Assembly (NCBI RefSeq): GCF_003014475.1
Contig: NZ_PYGJ01000009.1
Span: 1 to 64,000 of the forward strand
Length of the DNA: 64,000 nt
Direction: 5' to 3'
From: Shimia abyssi
Lineage (GTDB): Bacteria; Pseudomonadota; Alphaproteobacteria; Rhodobacterales; Rhodobacteraceae
In this document: in pieces, positions 54,229 to 62,805 of the stretch
Position numbering within the stretch: position 1 is the stretch's first letter
How the letters are laid out: every line of letters begins with the position of its first letter
Notes under the pieces: model-generated
What the model was told of the DNA's origin: nothing
Seen by the model: the letters and a program-made list of their open reading frames with translations, nothing else
The model's database searches: none
Position numbers and translations under genes: made by a program

Positions 54229-54885
54229 ATGGTCTATGTCAAATGGGGTTTCTGGGGGCTTTTCTGGCTGCTGGTCGCGGCGTTTTTTCATTATACGTTG
54301 CCGCAGAATGATATTGTCCGGGTCGCAGACACGTACGAAAAACGGATTGATTTCGGCGAGAACTCAATCTTTTGGGCCAAGGAAGACGCGGGCAGCGCAG
54401 CAGGCACAGTGAACCGCGATGTGTTCTTTATTCAGACGTTCTATGAGAACGAGCGCCCGATGGTGTTTCGCAACGAAGACACCCATTGGGGTTGGCCGCC
54501 TTATTTCAAGTTCGATACAGCCAACCTTCAGGCAGAAGCAACTGATTTGAAGTCGACAAAGGACACGCCCAACTGGGTCGCCGTCAAACACTATGGATGG
54601 CGCAACGAGTTCTTGTCGATTTATCCAAACGCCGTAGGTGTTCGTTCTGTCGAAGGACCGGATGTGCGCATTATTCCGTGGCTCAACATCGTTATTCTGA
54701 CGGTTTTCTTTGCGCTGAGCTGGGCCATATGGGTGCGCTGGCGCCGTTTCCGGGAAGCGCGAATTGACCCAGTGTTGCAAGACGTTGGTGACAGTCTGGA
54801 TGCGGCGGGTGACAATCTGGCTGAAAAACGGGGACGCTTTGCCCGTTGGTTGGACAGTTGGCGCAGCAAGCCGTCGGGCAAGTAG
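54229..54885 (+). CDS. DUF1523 family membrane protein, 218 aa (operon gene 8)
   Basis: An N-terminal helix (VKWGFWGLFWLLVAAFFHYT) is followed by the DUF1523 signature LPQNDIVRVADTYEKRIDFG and SIFWAKEDAG. The middle DVFFIQTFYENERPMVFRNE and YPNAVGVRSVEGPDVRIIPW lies in the periplasm. A second helix (about 150-170) and a basic C-terminal tail are cytoplasmic. The DUF1523 function is unknown. It ends the operon with no strong terminator until 55166. Confidence 0.88.
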   Translation: MVYVKWGFWGLFWLLVAAFFHYTLPQNDIVRVADTYEKRIDFGENSIFWAKEDAGSAAGTVNRDVFFIQTFYENERPMVFRNEDTHWGWPPYFKFDTANLQAEATDLKSTKDTPNWVAVKHYGWRNEFLSIYPNAVGVRSVEGPDVRIIPWLNIVILTVFFALSWAIWVRWRRFREARIDPVLQDVGDSLDAAGDNLAEKRGRFARWLDSWRSKPSGK

Positions 54886-54999
54886 CACGTTTGCTTACAC
54901 AAAGGCGCAACGCGGGTATGCAGAGATGTCAGTGGTTTTGGGTATGAGATAGGCGTAATCGGCAGGCAACCGATATGAACTCGTACATGGATACCGAAA

Positions 55000-55137
55000 A
55001 TGACAACTCTGGTACTGCAACCCACTTTGCGTATTTGGGCCACTATCGCCGCTCCGTTTCAGGCGATTGCTGCGGCATATAAGTCGAAAGAGCCGATGCC
55101 GCATTGGACGGAATACCTTCACGACGAGCAGAAGTGA
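55000..55137 (+). CDS. Small ORF of 45 aa before its own terminator
   Basis: ATG at 55000, GGAT seven bases upstream, TGA at 55135. The product begins MTTLVLQPTLRIWATIAAPF and ends in PHWTEYLHDEQK. It has an amphipathic first half and resembles short Rhodobacterales proteins in tone, but I do not recognise it. The perfect terminator 29 bases downstream supports a transcribed unit here. Confidence 0.5.
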   Translation: MTTLVLQPTLRIWATIAAPFQAIAAAYKSKEPMPHWTEYLHDEQK

Positions 55138-55165
55138 TCTGACGCGAACCAGTTCATCGATACAT

Positions 55166-55191
55166 ACGGGCCCTGTTCGGGCCCGTTTTTG
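55166..55191 (+). terminator. Rho-independent terminator after the small ORF
   Basis: ACGGGCCC (55166-55173) and GGGCCCGT (55179-55186) form a perfect stem around TGTTC, followed by TTTTG. It also separates the plus-strand operon from soeC, which ends at 55192 on the minus strand. Confidence 0.9.
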
Positions 55192-56064
55192 TTACCGCAT
55201 GCCGTAGTACAGACCGACTGTGTGCTCTGCCTCGGCAAAAAAGAGCCATCGCGAGACGGCAACACCTGCCAGATGTGAAAGAACTGCGACGGCGGCAAGG
55301 ATGTGGCTGAACGGCAGGATCAGACACAGGACTGGCAGGCCAATCATTAATACCAGTGCGATGATCCGCAGTTTGAGCGCGTGTTTGCGACCGATCACAA
55401 AAATAAATTCGCGCATAAGATAGTTGGGCGCGGTATGTGGATGCGCCATTGAGCGCACAGTGCCGCGATCTGCGAGACCGGTTGCTGTGCCCAGCGTGCT
55501 GCCACGATCTTCAAAAGCCGTGTCGCCACGTTTCCACCATATCAACTGAACCACTCCTGCAATCAGCAGCAGGATCAGCGCGACTGTCACCCGCCCAGAA
55601 AGCAACGCGCCACCTCCCAAGGACAGGCTCAGGAACAACGCCGGGGTCAAGTTCGAGTTCCACCTTGGGATGGTTGCGAGCTGTGCATAGATCATTGAGG
55701 TGGTAAAAACCGTTATCATACAAAGAATTGCACCGATCCAACCCAGCAACGCAAGGTGGCTGTCAAGGAAAATTAACGCAGCTGCATAAAGCCCCATGAC
55801 CAGCAAGGCGATGATCGCGCAGACGCCCTCCCGGCTCAGCCAGCTGGTGCGCCACTGCGTCAAAGCACGCCATGCGCGTTCAGGATGTCCTAAGTGGAAG
55901 GTAGAGGAAATCAAGCCACCCACCGCGAGGGAAAAGGCGATCAGGAAGAAAATGAAAGCAGTCATGCCCTTGGGCGGCGTGGCGTCAAAACCAAGCCAGA
56001 AGAGCAGTCCGAAGCCGATGCCTGACAGAGTGGTAAAGGCAATAACAGAAGGTGCTGGATGCAT
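55192..56064 (-). CDS. soeC: Sulfite dehydrogenase membrane anchor subunit SoeC
   Basis: 290 aa with eight predicted membrane helices, of the DmsC type (PF04976-like). Segments such as FSLAVGGLISSTFHLGHPERAWRALTQW (in parts) and SREGVCAIIALLVMG, and the C-terminal LSHLAGVAVSRWLFFAEAEHTVGLYYG, are characteristic. It anchors SoeAB at the inner face of the membrane and hands electrons to quinone. It overlaps soeB by one base, and soeA-soeB-soeC form one operon. Confidence 0.93.
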   Translation of the reverse strand: MHPAPSVIAFTTLSGIGFGLLFWLGFDATPPKGMTAFIFFLIAFSLAVGGLISSTFHLGHPERAWRALTQWRTSWLSREGVCAIIALLVMGLYAAALIFLDSHLALLGWIGAILCMITVFTTSMIYAQLATIPRWNSNLTPALFLSLSLGGGALLSGRVTVALILLLIAGVVQLIWWKRGDTAFEDRGSTLGTATGLADRGTVRSMAHPHTAPNYLMREFIFVIGRKHALKLRIIALVLMIGLPVLCLILPFSHILAAVAVLSHLAGVAVSRWLFFAEAEHTVGLYYGMR

Positions 56065-56825
56065 CAGGCGGACCCTCCGGGCAGTTTGTCGAGCGTCTTG
56101 TCGAGCCAGCCAAGAAAGCCGGTGGGTTCGCTGGCGACCGGCTCAAGGAAAGGCGCGAGCAGGCTTTCGTCGTCCCAGCTGTCTTTGGGGCGCGGGGGGA
56201 GGTATTTATTGACCGGAGCGGTGCCCAGCTCTGGCATGAGGTCAAATCCTCCTCTGTTTTCAACGAGTTGTGAGACTTCGCTGTCGGGGTCACTCAGGTC
56301 GCCAAAGTGGCGGGCACCGGCGGGGCAGGTGCGGACACAGGCGGGAACGCGGTCCTCCTCGGGGAGGTTTTCGTTGTAGATGCGATCCACACAGAGGGTG
56401 CATTTCTTCATGACACCTTCGGCCTGATCCATTTCGCGCGCGCCATAAGGACAGGCCCATGCGCACAGACCGCAGCCGATACAGCTGTCTTCGTTCACCA
56501 ATACAATGCCGTCTTCGACACGTTTATAGCTCGCGCCGGTGGGGCAAACGGTGACACAGGGTGCTTTTTCGCAATGAAGACAAGATTTTGGAAAGTGCAC
56601 GGTCTGGGCGGTGCCGGTCTCTGGCTGAACCTCGTAGCTGTGCACGCGATTCAGGAATGTGCCCATCGGCTCTTCGCCATAAGGGCGCTGATCCGATAGC
56701 GGGGCACCATAGTTTTCGGTGTTCCAGCCCTTGCAGGAGATCACACATGCATGACATCCAACGCAGGTATCGAGGTCGATCACCAGGCCGAGCTTGCGGG
56801 TGGTTTGGGTTGGAAGATCTGTCAT
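56064..56825 (-). CDS. soeB: Sulfite dehydrogenase iron-sulfur subunit SoeB
   Basis: 253 aa from the ATG at 56825, which overlaps the soeA stop (ATGA). Four 4Fe-4S motifs: CVGCHACVISCKGWN, CLHCEKAPCVTVCPTG, CIGCGLCAWACPYG and CTLCVDRIYNENLPEEDRVPAC (cut). It relays electrons between the molybdopterin subunit and SoeC in the cytoplasm-facing enzyme. Ends DKTLDKLPGGSA. Confidence 0.95.
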   Translation of the reverse strand: MTDLPTQTTRKLGLVIDLDTCVGCHACVISCKGWNTENYGAPLSDQRPYGEEPMGTFLNRVHSYEVQPETGTAQTVHFPKSCLHCEKAPCVTVCPTGASYKRVEDGIVLVNEDSCIGCGLCAWACPYGAREMDQAEGVMKKCTLCVDRIYNENLPEEDRVPACVRTCPAGARHFGDLSDPDSEVSQLVENRGGFDLMPELGTAPVNKYLPPRPKDSWDDESLLAPFLEPVASEPTGFLGWLDKTLDKLPGGSA

Positions 56826-59644
56826 TTTCCCACCTTCCATTTGAGTTCGGCTGGCCCCTTGGCAACTGGTGACTTGAGTGGCGCAAAGGCTGGTTGCGCC
56901 TCAGAGCGGGCCGCAACTTTTTCGATTTTGACCCGCAGATCGAACCACGCGGCCTGACCGGTGATCGGGTCCGAATTGGACCAACGCAGGCCGTCCCCTT
57001 TGGGTGGTAGCAACTCGTGGATCAGGTGGTTCAAAAGGAACCCTTTGTTGGCTTCGGGGGCGTCCTCGGACAAGGCCCAGGCGCCTTTTCGTTTGCCTAT
57101 GGCGTTCCATGTCCAGACGGTATTGCCATTCAGCGCAGCCTGATGGGCGACCGGTACGGTGATGGTGCCATGGGTGGAGGTCACACGCGCCCAGTCACCC
57201 TCAGAAAATCCGTGTTTCTCCCAGAGTTTGGTGGGCAGGTAGAGCGGGTTTTCCCCATGCAGCTGACGCAGCCAAGCGTTCTGAGTGCCCCAGCTGTGAT
57301 ACATCGCCATCGGACGTTGTGTCAGAGCGTGCACATCGAATTCTTCGGGGTCGATATGGCCATCTTCCAGCGGCTCGTACCAGATCGGGAGCGGGTCCAT
57401 GACTTGCTTCAGGCGCTCACGTAAGTGATCGGGCGGTTGCCGATCTCCGTGGCCTTCGGCGGCACGCTGGAATTTTCGCATCGGCTCAACATAGAGTTGG
57501 AACAGGTACGGCTGTGGCGCGTCGTAAATGCCCATACCCACGGCCCAGTCCTGATAGGCGGCATTCCAAGGTTTCATATAGGCCGCTTCGTCTGGGATAT
57601 GCTCGACAAAAAAACCGCCGTTTTCGATATAGCGATCAAGCTGTTCAGGATTGACCGCGCCGCGCCCGCTTTCGCTGCCATCGCCACGGAACCCGGCCAA
57701 CGGACCGATGCCCGGGCGGCGTTCATGGTTAACGATGTAATCGGCGTAGTCTTTCCACTTTTGCGTTCCATCTTCATTCAGGAAACCCGGTAAACCAATA
57801 CGTGCGCCGAGTTCGATCAGCACCGACTGGAACCCGCGCACATCGCGGTCGGGTTCGATCACCGGCCAGCGGATGGCATCGGCGGCGGCGTCAGCCTCGC
57901 AAATGGGGCGATCCAGCAAAGAGATACAGTCGTGACGTTCCAGATATGTCGTGTCTGGCAGGATCAGGTCGGCATAGGCGACCATCTCGGAGCTGTACGC
58001 ATCGGAATAGATGATGCGTGGAATGCGATAGCCGCCATCGTCGTTGCGATCCGTTAGCATTTTAATCACGCCGGATGTGTTCATCGACGAGTTCCAGGAC
58101 ATGTTCGCCATGTACATGAACAACGTGTCGATCGGGTACGGATCCTGTGCGTGCGCGTTTGAGATGACCATGTGCATCAATCCATGCACCGACATCGGGT
58201 TTTCCCATGTGAACGCCTTGTCGATGCGTTGGGCGGTGCCGTCTTCGTCGATCAGCAAATCCTCTGGACCACGCGGAAAGCCGAGATGGGGGCCCGCCAG
58301 AGCGCGACCGGGGCGGCGCTCTCCGTGCGGTGTGGGATGTGCCTCGACCGGTTTGGGGTAGGGCGGTTTAAAGCGGAAGCCGCCGGGCACCTCGACTGTG
58401 CCGAGCAGGATTTGCAGCACGTGCAGGGCGCGACACGTCTGGAACCCGTTGGAGTGGGCCGAAATCCCGCGCATCGCATGAAAGCTGACCGGGCGACCCG
58501 TCATGGTTTTGTGGGTCTCACCGCGGAAATCGGTCCATTCCTGTTCCAGCTCAAACGACTCTTCAAAGGCGACGCGGGCCAGCTCGGCAGCAATGGTGCG
58601 GATTTTGTCCGCCGACACGCCACAGCGCTCTGCAACAGCTTCTGGGGCATATTGCGGATCGAGGTATTTCTCAGCCATCAGCGCCATCACGGTTTGATGC
58701 GTGGTGCCCGCGTGACGGTAAGAGGCGGAAAGATCGGGGCGAACGCCCTTTTGATCAAACGGTGTGGGTTTGCCGGTGGCGCGGTCAATGACCAGCTGTT
58801 TGCCATCATCGTCGCGCAGCAAAAGGCCCGTTTCGCTATCCACCAGCACGGCGGCGTTGGTGTATTGCGCCAGATAATGCAGGTCGATCTTGCCTGCCTT
58901 CATCAGTTCATGAACGAGGGCAAGGATGAACAGGCCGTCGGTGCCGGGCGTAATGCCGACCCATTCGTCGGCCACTGCGTTGTAACCCGAGCGCACGGGG
59001 TTGACGCCGATCACCTTGGCACCACGCGCCTTGATCTTGCCGATGCCCATCTTGATCGGGTTTGAATCGTGGTCCTCGGCGACGCCAAAGATCATGAAGA
59101 GTTTAGTGTGATCCCAGTCTGGTTGCCCAAATTCCCAGAACGCGCCGCCCATGGTGTAGATGCCCGCCGCCGCCATGTTGACCGAGCAAAACCCGCCATG
59201 TGCTGCGTAGTTCGGGGTGCCGAAATGCTGGGCCCAGAAAGATGTAAAGCTTTGTGACTGGTCGCGGCCAGTGAAAAAGGCCAGCTTGTGAGGCGCGGTC
59301 TCATGTAATTCGGTGAGCCAGCCAACGGCGGTGCTCATCGCTTCTTCCCAGCTGATTTCCACGTACTCGCCAGAACCACGCGGGCCGACACGTTTCAGCG
59401 GTTTTTTCAGGCGTGAGGGCGCGTTGACCTGCATAATGCCAGCCGACCCCTTGGCACAGAGAACCCCTTTGTTCACGGGGTGATCGCGATTGCCCTCGAT
59501 ATAGGCGACCTGTTTTTTGCCGTCCGGACCATCCTTCATGTGCACGTTAATGCCACAGCGGCAGGCACACATATAACAGGTCGTCTTGCGCACCTCGTCT
59601 GAAACGGGGGGGGATAGATTAAGTGCCGGTTGTGAGTGCGCCAT
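56822..59644 (-). CDS. soeA: Sulfite dehydrogenase molybdopterin subunit SoeA
   Basis: 940 aa from the ATG at 59644, with GGAGGA upstream. A DMSO-reductase-family enzyme with a [4Fe-4S] motif CYMCACRCGINVHMKDG and the fourth Cys in NKGVLCAKGSAG. No twin-arginine signal, so it stays in the cytoplasm, as for SoeA of purple sulfur bacteria and roseobacters. It oxidises sulfite to sulfate. Thiosulfate reductase or polysulfide reductase are the alternatives, but the neighbouring sulfonate genes and the fused order soeABC support SoeA. A LacI-type palindrome stands 53 bases upstream. Confidence 0.94.
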   Translation of the reverse strand: MAHSQPALNLSPPVSDEVRKTTCYMCACRCGINVHMKDGPDGKKQVAYIEGNRDHPVNKGVLCAKGSAGIMQVNAPSRLKKPLKRVGPRGSGEYVEISWEEAMSTAVGWLTELHETAPHKLAFFTGRDQSQSFTSFWAQHFGTPNYAAHGGFCSVNMAAAGIYTMGGAFWEFGQPDWDHTKLFMIFGVAEDHDSNPIKMGIGKIKARGAKVIGVNPVRSGYNAVADEWVGITPGTDGLFILALVHELMKAGKIDLHYLAQYTNAAVLVDSETGLLLRDDDGKQLVIDRATGKPTPFDQKGVRPDLSASYRHAGTTHQTVMALMAEKYLDPQYAPEAVAERCGVSADKIRTIAAELARVAFEESFELEQEWTDFRGETHKTMTGRPVSFHAMRGISAHSNGFQTCRALHVLQILLGTVEVPGGFRFKPPYPKPVEAHPTPHGERRPGRALAGPHLGFPRGPEDLLIDEDGTAQRIDKAFTWENPMSVHGLMHMVISNAHAQDPYPIDTLFMYMANMSWNSSMNTSGVIKMLTDRNDDGGYRIPRIIYSDAYSSEMVAYADLILPDTTYLERHDCISLLDRPICEADAAADAIRWPVIEPDRDVRGFQSVLIELGARIGLPGFLNEDGTQKWKDYADYIVNHERRPGIGPLAGFRGDGSESGRGAVNPEQLDRYIENGGFFVEHIPDEAAYMKPWNAAYQDWAVGMGIYDAPQPYLFQLYVEPMRKFQRAAEGHGDRQPPDHLRERLKQVMDPLPIWYEPLEDGHIDPEEFDVHALTQRPMAMYHSWGTQNAWLRQLHGENPLYLPTKLWEKHGFSEGDWARVTSTHGTITVPVAHQAALNGNTVWTWNAIGKRKGAWALSEDAPEANKGFLLNHLIHELLPPKGDGLRWSNSDPITGQAAWFDLRVKIEKVAARSEAQPAFAPLKSPVAKGPAELKWKVGK

Positions 59645-59696
59645 GGTGCTTTGATCCTCCCCTGATGGGACTGGCTTATCAAGAAACAAGCGTCAA

Positions 59697-59710
59697 TGTA
59701 AGCGCTTACA
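59697..59710. promoter_or_regulatory. Perfect palindrome upstream of soeA, LacI-family-type operator
   Basis: TGTAAGCGCTTACA, perfect 14-bp, in the 81-base gap between gltA and soeA. The central CG and TGTAA arms match the classic LacI/GalR consensus. A TTGACG hexamer (minus strand, at 59696-59691) lies directly beside it. No LacI gene is in the window. Confidence 0.6.
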
Positions 59711-59725
59711 TAAAATTAGTTCCAG

Positions 59726-60859
59726 TTACCTATCTTGCATGTCAATCCAATCGCGCTGCTCCGGCCCGTTATAAAGAGTGAGTGGACGGATCAGGATATT
59801 GCCGCGCTGCTGTTCGACGCATTGCACGATCCAGCCGGGCATACGGCCGATGGCGAAAATCGGCACATACAGGTCCATGGGGATACCGTGCAGCTGGTAA
59901 ATAACGCCGGAATAGAAATCGACGTTCACGTTCAGACCGTGGCGCGCATAGGGCTTCATCGCATCCACAACGGCTTGCAGGATTTCGTACCATTCCGGCG
60001 CGCCCATTTCGTCGCCCAGCTTTTTGACGCCACCGCGCATGTGGCGCGCGCGGGGATCTTCGGCGCGATAAACACGGTGACCAAAGCCGGTGACGGCCTC
60101 GCGGTTTTTGCGTTTGGCTTTGACATAATCGGCGGCTTTGTCAGGGGTGCCGATCTCGTGCACCATTTTCATCACGTCCTCGGCGGCACCGCCATGCGCG
60201 GGGCCAGCAAGGGTGGACAGGGCGGTGACAATGGCGCCGTGCAGGTTAGCCTCAGTGCCGATGGTGACGCGCGCGGCAAAGGAGGACGCGTTGGCGCCGT
60301 GTTCGGCGTGCAGGATAAAGTCGACATCAGCAAGCCGCGCCGCGTCCTCAGAGGGCTTTTCTCCTTTGAGCATCCAGAGCCAGTTAGCGGCATGGCTGAG
60401 GTTCGGGTCAGCGGCGATCGGCGCGCGGCCATTGCGGATGTTTTCATGTGCTGCAATGATCATCGGCACTTGGCTGGTCAGGCGAATGCCATTGGCGATA
60501 AACGCCTCTTCGCCAGTTTCCTGACTTGCCGGTTCCAGTGCGGCGAGCGCAGAGACAGCGGTGCGCAGTACGTCCATCGGGTGCCCGTCCACGGTTGCGC
60601 GGATGATGTCATGGATTTGAGGCGGCAAGGTTCGAGCAGCTTTGAGAGCCGCGTCGAATTCTGAGAGCTGTTCGGTGTTTGGCAACTCCCCGTGAATCAG
60701 CAGGTAACAGACCTCTTCAAAGGTGGCATTTGCCGCCAGATCATGGATGGAATATCCACGATAGCTGAGTTCGCCCTTGGTTCCGTCAATGTGGCTGACG
60801 CCGGAACGTTCGAAATAAATGCCCTTAAGGCCGCGGTTGATCTTGACGTTTTCGGTCAC
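59726..60859 (-). CDS. gltA: Citrate synthase (type II, short form)
   Basis: 377 aa from a GTG at 60859. Family motifs: RGLKGIYFERSGVSHIDGTKGELSYRGY (in parts), FILHAEHGANASSFAARVTIG (in parts) with the catalytic His, LAGPAHGGAAEDVM, KNREAVTGFGHRVYRAEDPRA (in parts) and NVDFYSGVIYQLHGIP with the catalytic Asp. It condenses acetyl-CoA with oxaloacetate. The short form also includes 2-methylcitrate synthases, so specificity is not certain, but its place beside xsc-pta and soe suggests entry of sulfonate-derived acetyl-CoA into the TCA cycle. Confidence 0.88.
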   Translation of the reverse strand: MTENVKINRGLKGIYFERSGVSHIDGTKGELSYRGYSIHDLAANATFEEVCYLLIHGELPNTEQLSEFDAALKAARTLPPQIHDIIRATVDGHPMDVLRTAVSALAALEPASQETGEEAFIANGIRLTSQVPMIIAAHENIRNGRAPIAADPNLSHAANWLWMLKGEKPSEDAARLADVDFILHAEHGANASSFAARVTIGTEANLHGAIVTALSTLAGPAHGGAAEDVMKMVHEIGTPDKAADYVKAKRKNREAVTGFGHRVYRAEDPRARHMRGGVKKLGDEMGAPEWYEILQAVVDAMKPYARHGLNVNVDFYSGVIYQLHGIPMDLYVPIFAIGRMPGWIVQCVEQQRGNILIRPLTLYNGPEQRDWIDMQDR

Positions 60860-60875
60860 GGATGGCTCCTGTTGC

Positions 60876-60891
60876 GTATACGGAGGTATAC
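60876..60891 (+). promoter_or_regulatory. GTATAC-GGAG-GTATAC repeat directly before the second pta-like gene
   Basis: Two GTATAC hexamers (60876-60881 and 60886-60891) flank GGAG, the ribosome site. Each hexamer is self-complementary, so in RNA the pair forms a 6-bp stem with GGAG in the loop; in DNA, GTATAC is the core of FadR-type GntR operators. The ATG follows at 60892. Confidence 0.5.
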
Positions 60892-61743
60892 ATGCATTTT
60901 ACGGAAGTTTTGTCTAACAAGGTTGCTGCCAAGAATGCCCGCGTGGTTTTCCCCGAGTTCGAGGAGCCGCGGATTGCACAGGCAATGGGCCGCCTTGCCG
61001 ATGATGGGATCTGTCAACCGGTAGGGTTGGGCGATGACACTGAAAGGTATGCGCAAGCGTTGGTCGACGCCCGAGGTATGGCTCCAAAAATAGCAAGCAG
61101 ACTTGTGTCCAAGCCACTTTATCGCGCTGCGGCCATGGTGGCCGCTGGTGAAGCTGATGCAATGGTTGCCGGAGCAGTGGCACCGTCGCGTCGTGTGATC
61201 GAGGCGGCGTCCATGGCGATTGGCCTGACAGATGATGTCAACGTGCCGTCCTCGTTCTTTCTGATGCTGTTCCCGGATGGTCGCGCGTTGATCTTTTCCG
61301 ATTGCGCAGTGAATGTCGCGCCTGATGCCGACGCGCTGACGTCGATTGCGCGCAGTTCGCAAGCCACCGGCGAAGCGCTGTTGGGTGAGGCGCGCGTTGC
61401 GCTGTTGTCGTTCTCCACGATGAACTCTGGTGCTGGCGACAGTGTCGAGCTGGTCCGTCAAGTTGCTGAGCGCACGGGGTTTCTGGGGCCAGTTCAGGGG
61501 GATGCAGCCCTCATGCCAGAGATTGCAGCGCGAAAAGGCGCCGGGGGCGGTGATGCTAACGTGCTGATCTTTCCGTCGCTCGATGCGGGCAATATAGCGT
61601 ACAAGCTGGCCGTTGCATTGGGTGGCGCTCAGGCGCTGGGCCCGATCTTGCAGGGGTTTCGCAAGCCAGTTTGTGACCTCAGCCGCGGTGCGACTGTAGA
61701 CGACATCGTGGCGGCAACGGTGGTGACACTCGCCCTCGGGTGA
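60892..61743 (+). CDS. Second, shorter phosphate acetyltransferase-like protein
   Basis: 283 aa from the ATG at 60892; the in-frame start at 60862 would lie on the opposite gene's ribosome site. It has the Pta catalytic region: PSSFFLMLFPDGRALIFSDCAVNVAPD (in parts), ARVALLSFSTMNSGAGD, NVLIFPSLDAGNIAYKLAVALGGAQALGP (in parts) and KPVCDLSRGATVDDIV. The N-terminal about 45 residues between the first strand and the SRR-type region are missing relative to the 342-aa Pta nearby. It probably acts on acetyl phosphate or another acyl phosphate. Divergent from gltA, with starts 32 bases apart. Confidence 0.83.
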   Translation: MHFTEVLSNKVAAKNARVVFPEFEEPRIAQAMGRLADDGICQPVGLGDDTERYAQALVDARGMAPKIASRLVSKPLYRAAAMVAAGEADAMVAGAVAPSRRVIEAASMAIGLTDDVNVPSSFFLMLFPDGRALIFSDCAVNVAPDADALTSIARSSQATGEALLGEARVALLSFSTMNSGAGDSVELVRQVAERTGFLGPVQGDAALMPEIAARKGAGGGDANVLIFPSLDAGNIAYKLAVALGGAQALGPILQGFRKPVCDLSRGATVDDIVAATVVTLALG

Positions 61744-61772
61744 AGGCGGTACGGAGTTGTGCTTGTAGTACG

Positions 61773-62801
61773 TCATGCGGATTTGACGTGTGATTGCGCG
61801 TTCGATTGCGCGACGGTGACGGCAATCATGTGCAGAATGTCTTCGGCATTGCATCCGCGCGACAAATCGTTCGCGGGCTTCGCAAGTCCCTGTAGAACAG
61901 GGCCAATTGCGGTTGCGCCACCAATTCGCTGGGCGATCTTGTAACCTAGATTGCCAGCATTCAGGCTGGGAAACACAAAGACATTGGCCGCACCCCGAAG
62001 TTCAGAACTGCTGGCCTTGGATGCGGCAACTTCGGGGACAAAGGCAGCGTCGAATTGAATTTCGCCGTCGATGATCATATCGGGGTCTGCGGCCCGAACC
62101 ATTTGCGTGGCTTGCACGACTTTGGACACTTTGGGGTGTTCAGCACTGCCAGCTGTAGAGAACGACAGCATCGCCACTCGTGCAGCTTCGCCAATCAGCG
62201 CCTGATAAGACGCCGCAGAGGCGCGCGCGATTTCAGCCATTTCCGTTGCGTCGGGGTCAACAACCAATCCGCAATCCGCAAATATATGCGCGCCTTTGAC
62301 GGTATGATGTTCGGCGCAGTAGAGCATGAGGAAGAAGCTGGAGACGAGATCGCAGCCGTGCGCTTTGCCGATGATCTGGAGCGCGGTTCGCACGGTGTCT
62401 GACGTGGTTTCAACGGCCCCGCCCACAGTGCCATCGGCATACCCCTGTTGCACCAACATAGCTGCAAATGTCAGTCGGTTCTGGATCTGATGGCGCGCCA
62501 TGTCCGGTGTCATGCCTTTGTGCGCGCGACGCGCGAGCAGGGCTACACTTAGTTCTGCTGTCAGCGGGTCGCGCGCGGGGTCATGAATGTCGATGCCGCC
62601 CGAGACATCTTTGGGTGTCAGCCCGTGATCCTTTAGGTGCGCGGTGATTGTGGCAGTGTCGCCAACCAACAGGATCTTGGCGACGTTTTCGGTGCGGGCT
62701 AAGAGTGCAGCCTCGACCACACGGGGATCATCGCCCTCGGAAAGGGCGATGATTTTATCTGAGCCGCTGGCAGCGCCAAGGATTTGACGAAGCGGCTTCA
62801 C
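61773..62801 (-). CDS. pta: Phosphate acetyltransferase
   Basis: 342 aa, the normal length. Pta converts acetyl phosphate (made by Xsc) and CoA to acetyl-CoA and phosphate. Signatures: GDDPRVVEAALLARTENVAKI at the N-terminus, VGGAVETTSDTVRTALQIIG, FLMLYCAEHHTVKGAHIFADCGLVVDPDA (in parts), AMLSFSTAGSAEHPKV, NVFVFPSLNAGNLGYKIAQRIGGA (in parts). The stop of xsc is four bases upstream of its start, so the two are one operon. It faces the second pta-like gene end to end. Confidence 0.94.
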   Translation of the reverse strand: MKPLRQILGAASGSDKIIALSEGDDPRVVEAALLARTENVAKILLVGDTATITAHLKDHGLTPKDVSGGIDIHDPARDPLTAELSVALLARRAHKGMTPDMARHQIQNRLTFAAMLVQQGYADGTVGGAVETTSDTVRTALQIIGKAHGCDLVSSFFLMLYCAEHHTVKGAHIFADCGLVVDPDATEMAEIARASAASYQALIGEAARVAMLSFSTAGSAEHPKVSKVVQATQMVRAADPDMIIDGEIQFDAAFVPEVAASKASSSELRGAANVFVFPSLNAGNLGYKIAQRIGGATAIGPVLQGLAKPANDLSRGCNAEDILHMIAVTVAQSNAQSHVKSA

Positions 62802-62805
62802 TTGA

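Noticed and set aside
56822-59644. SoeA as formate dehydrogenase or thiosulfate reductase
   Set aside because: Lacks a Tat signal, is fused in order with SoeB and SoeC types and sits beside xsc-pta, which fits sulfite oxidation best.
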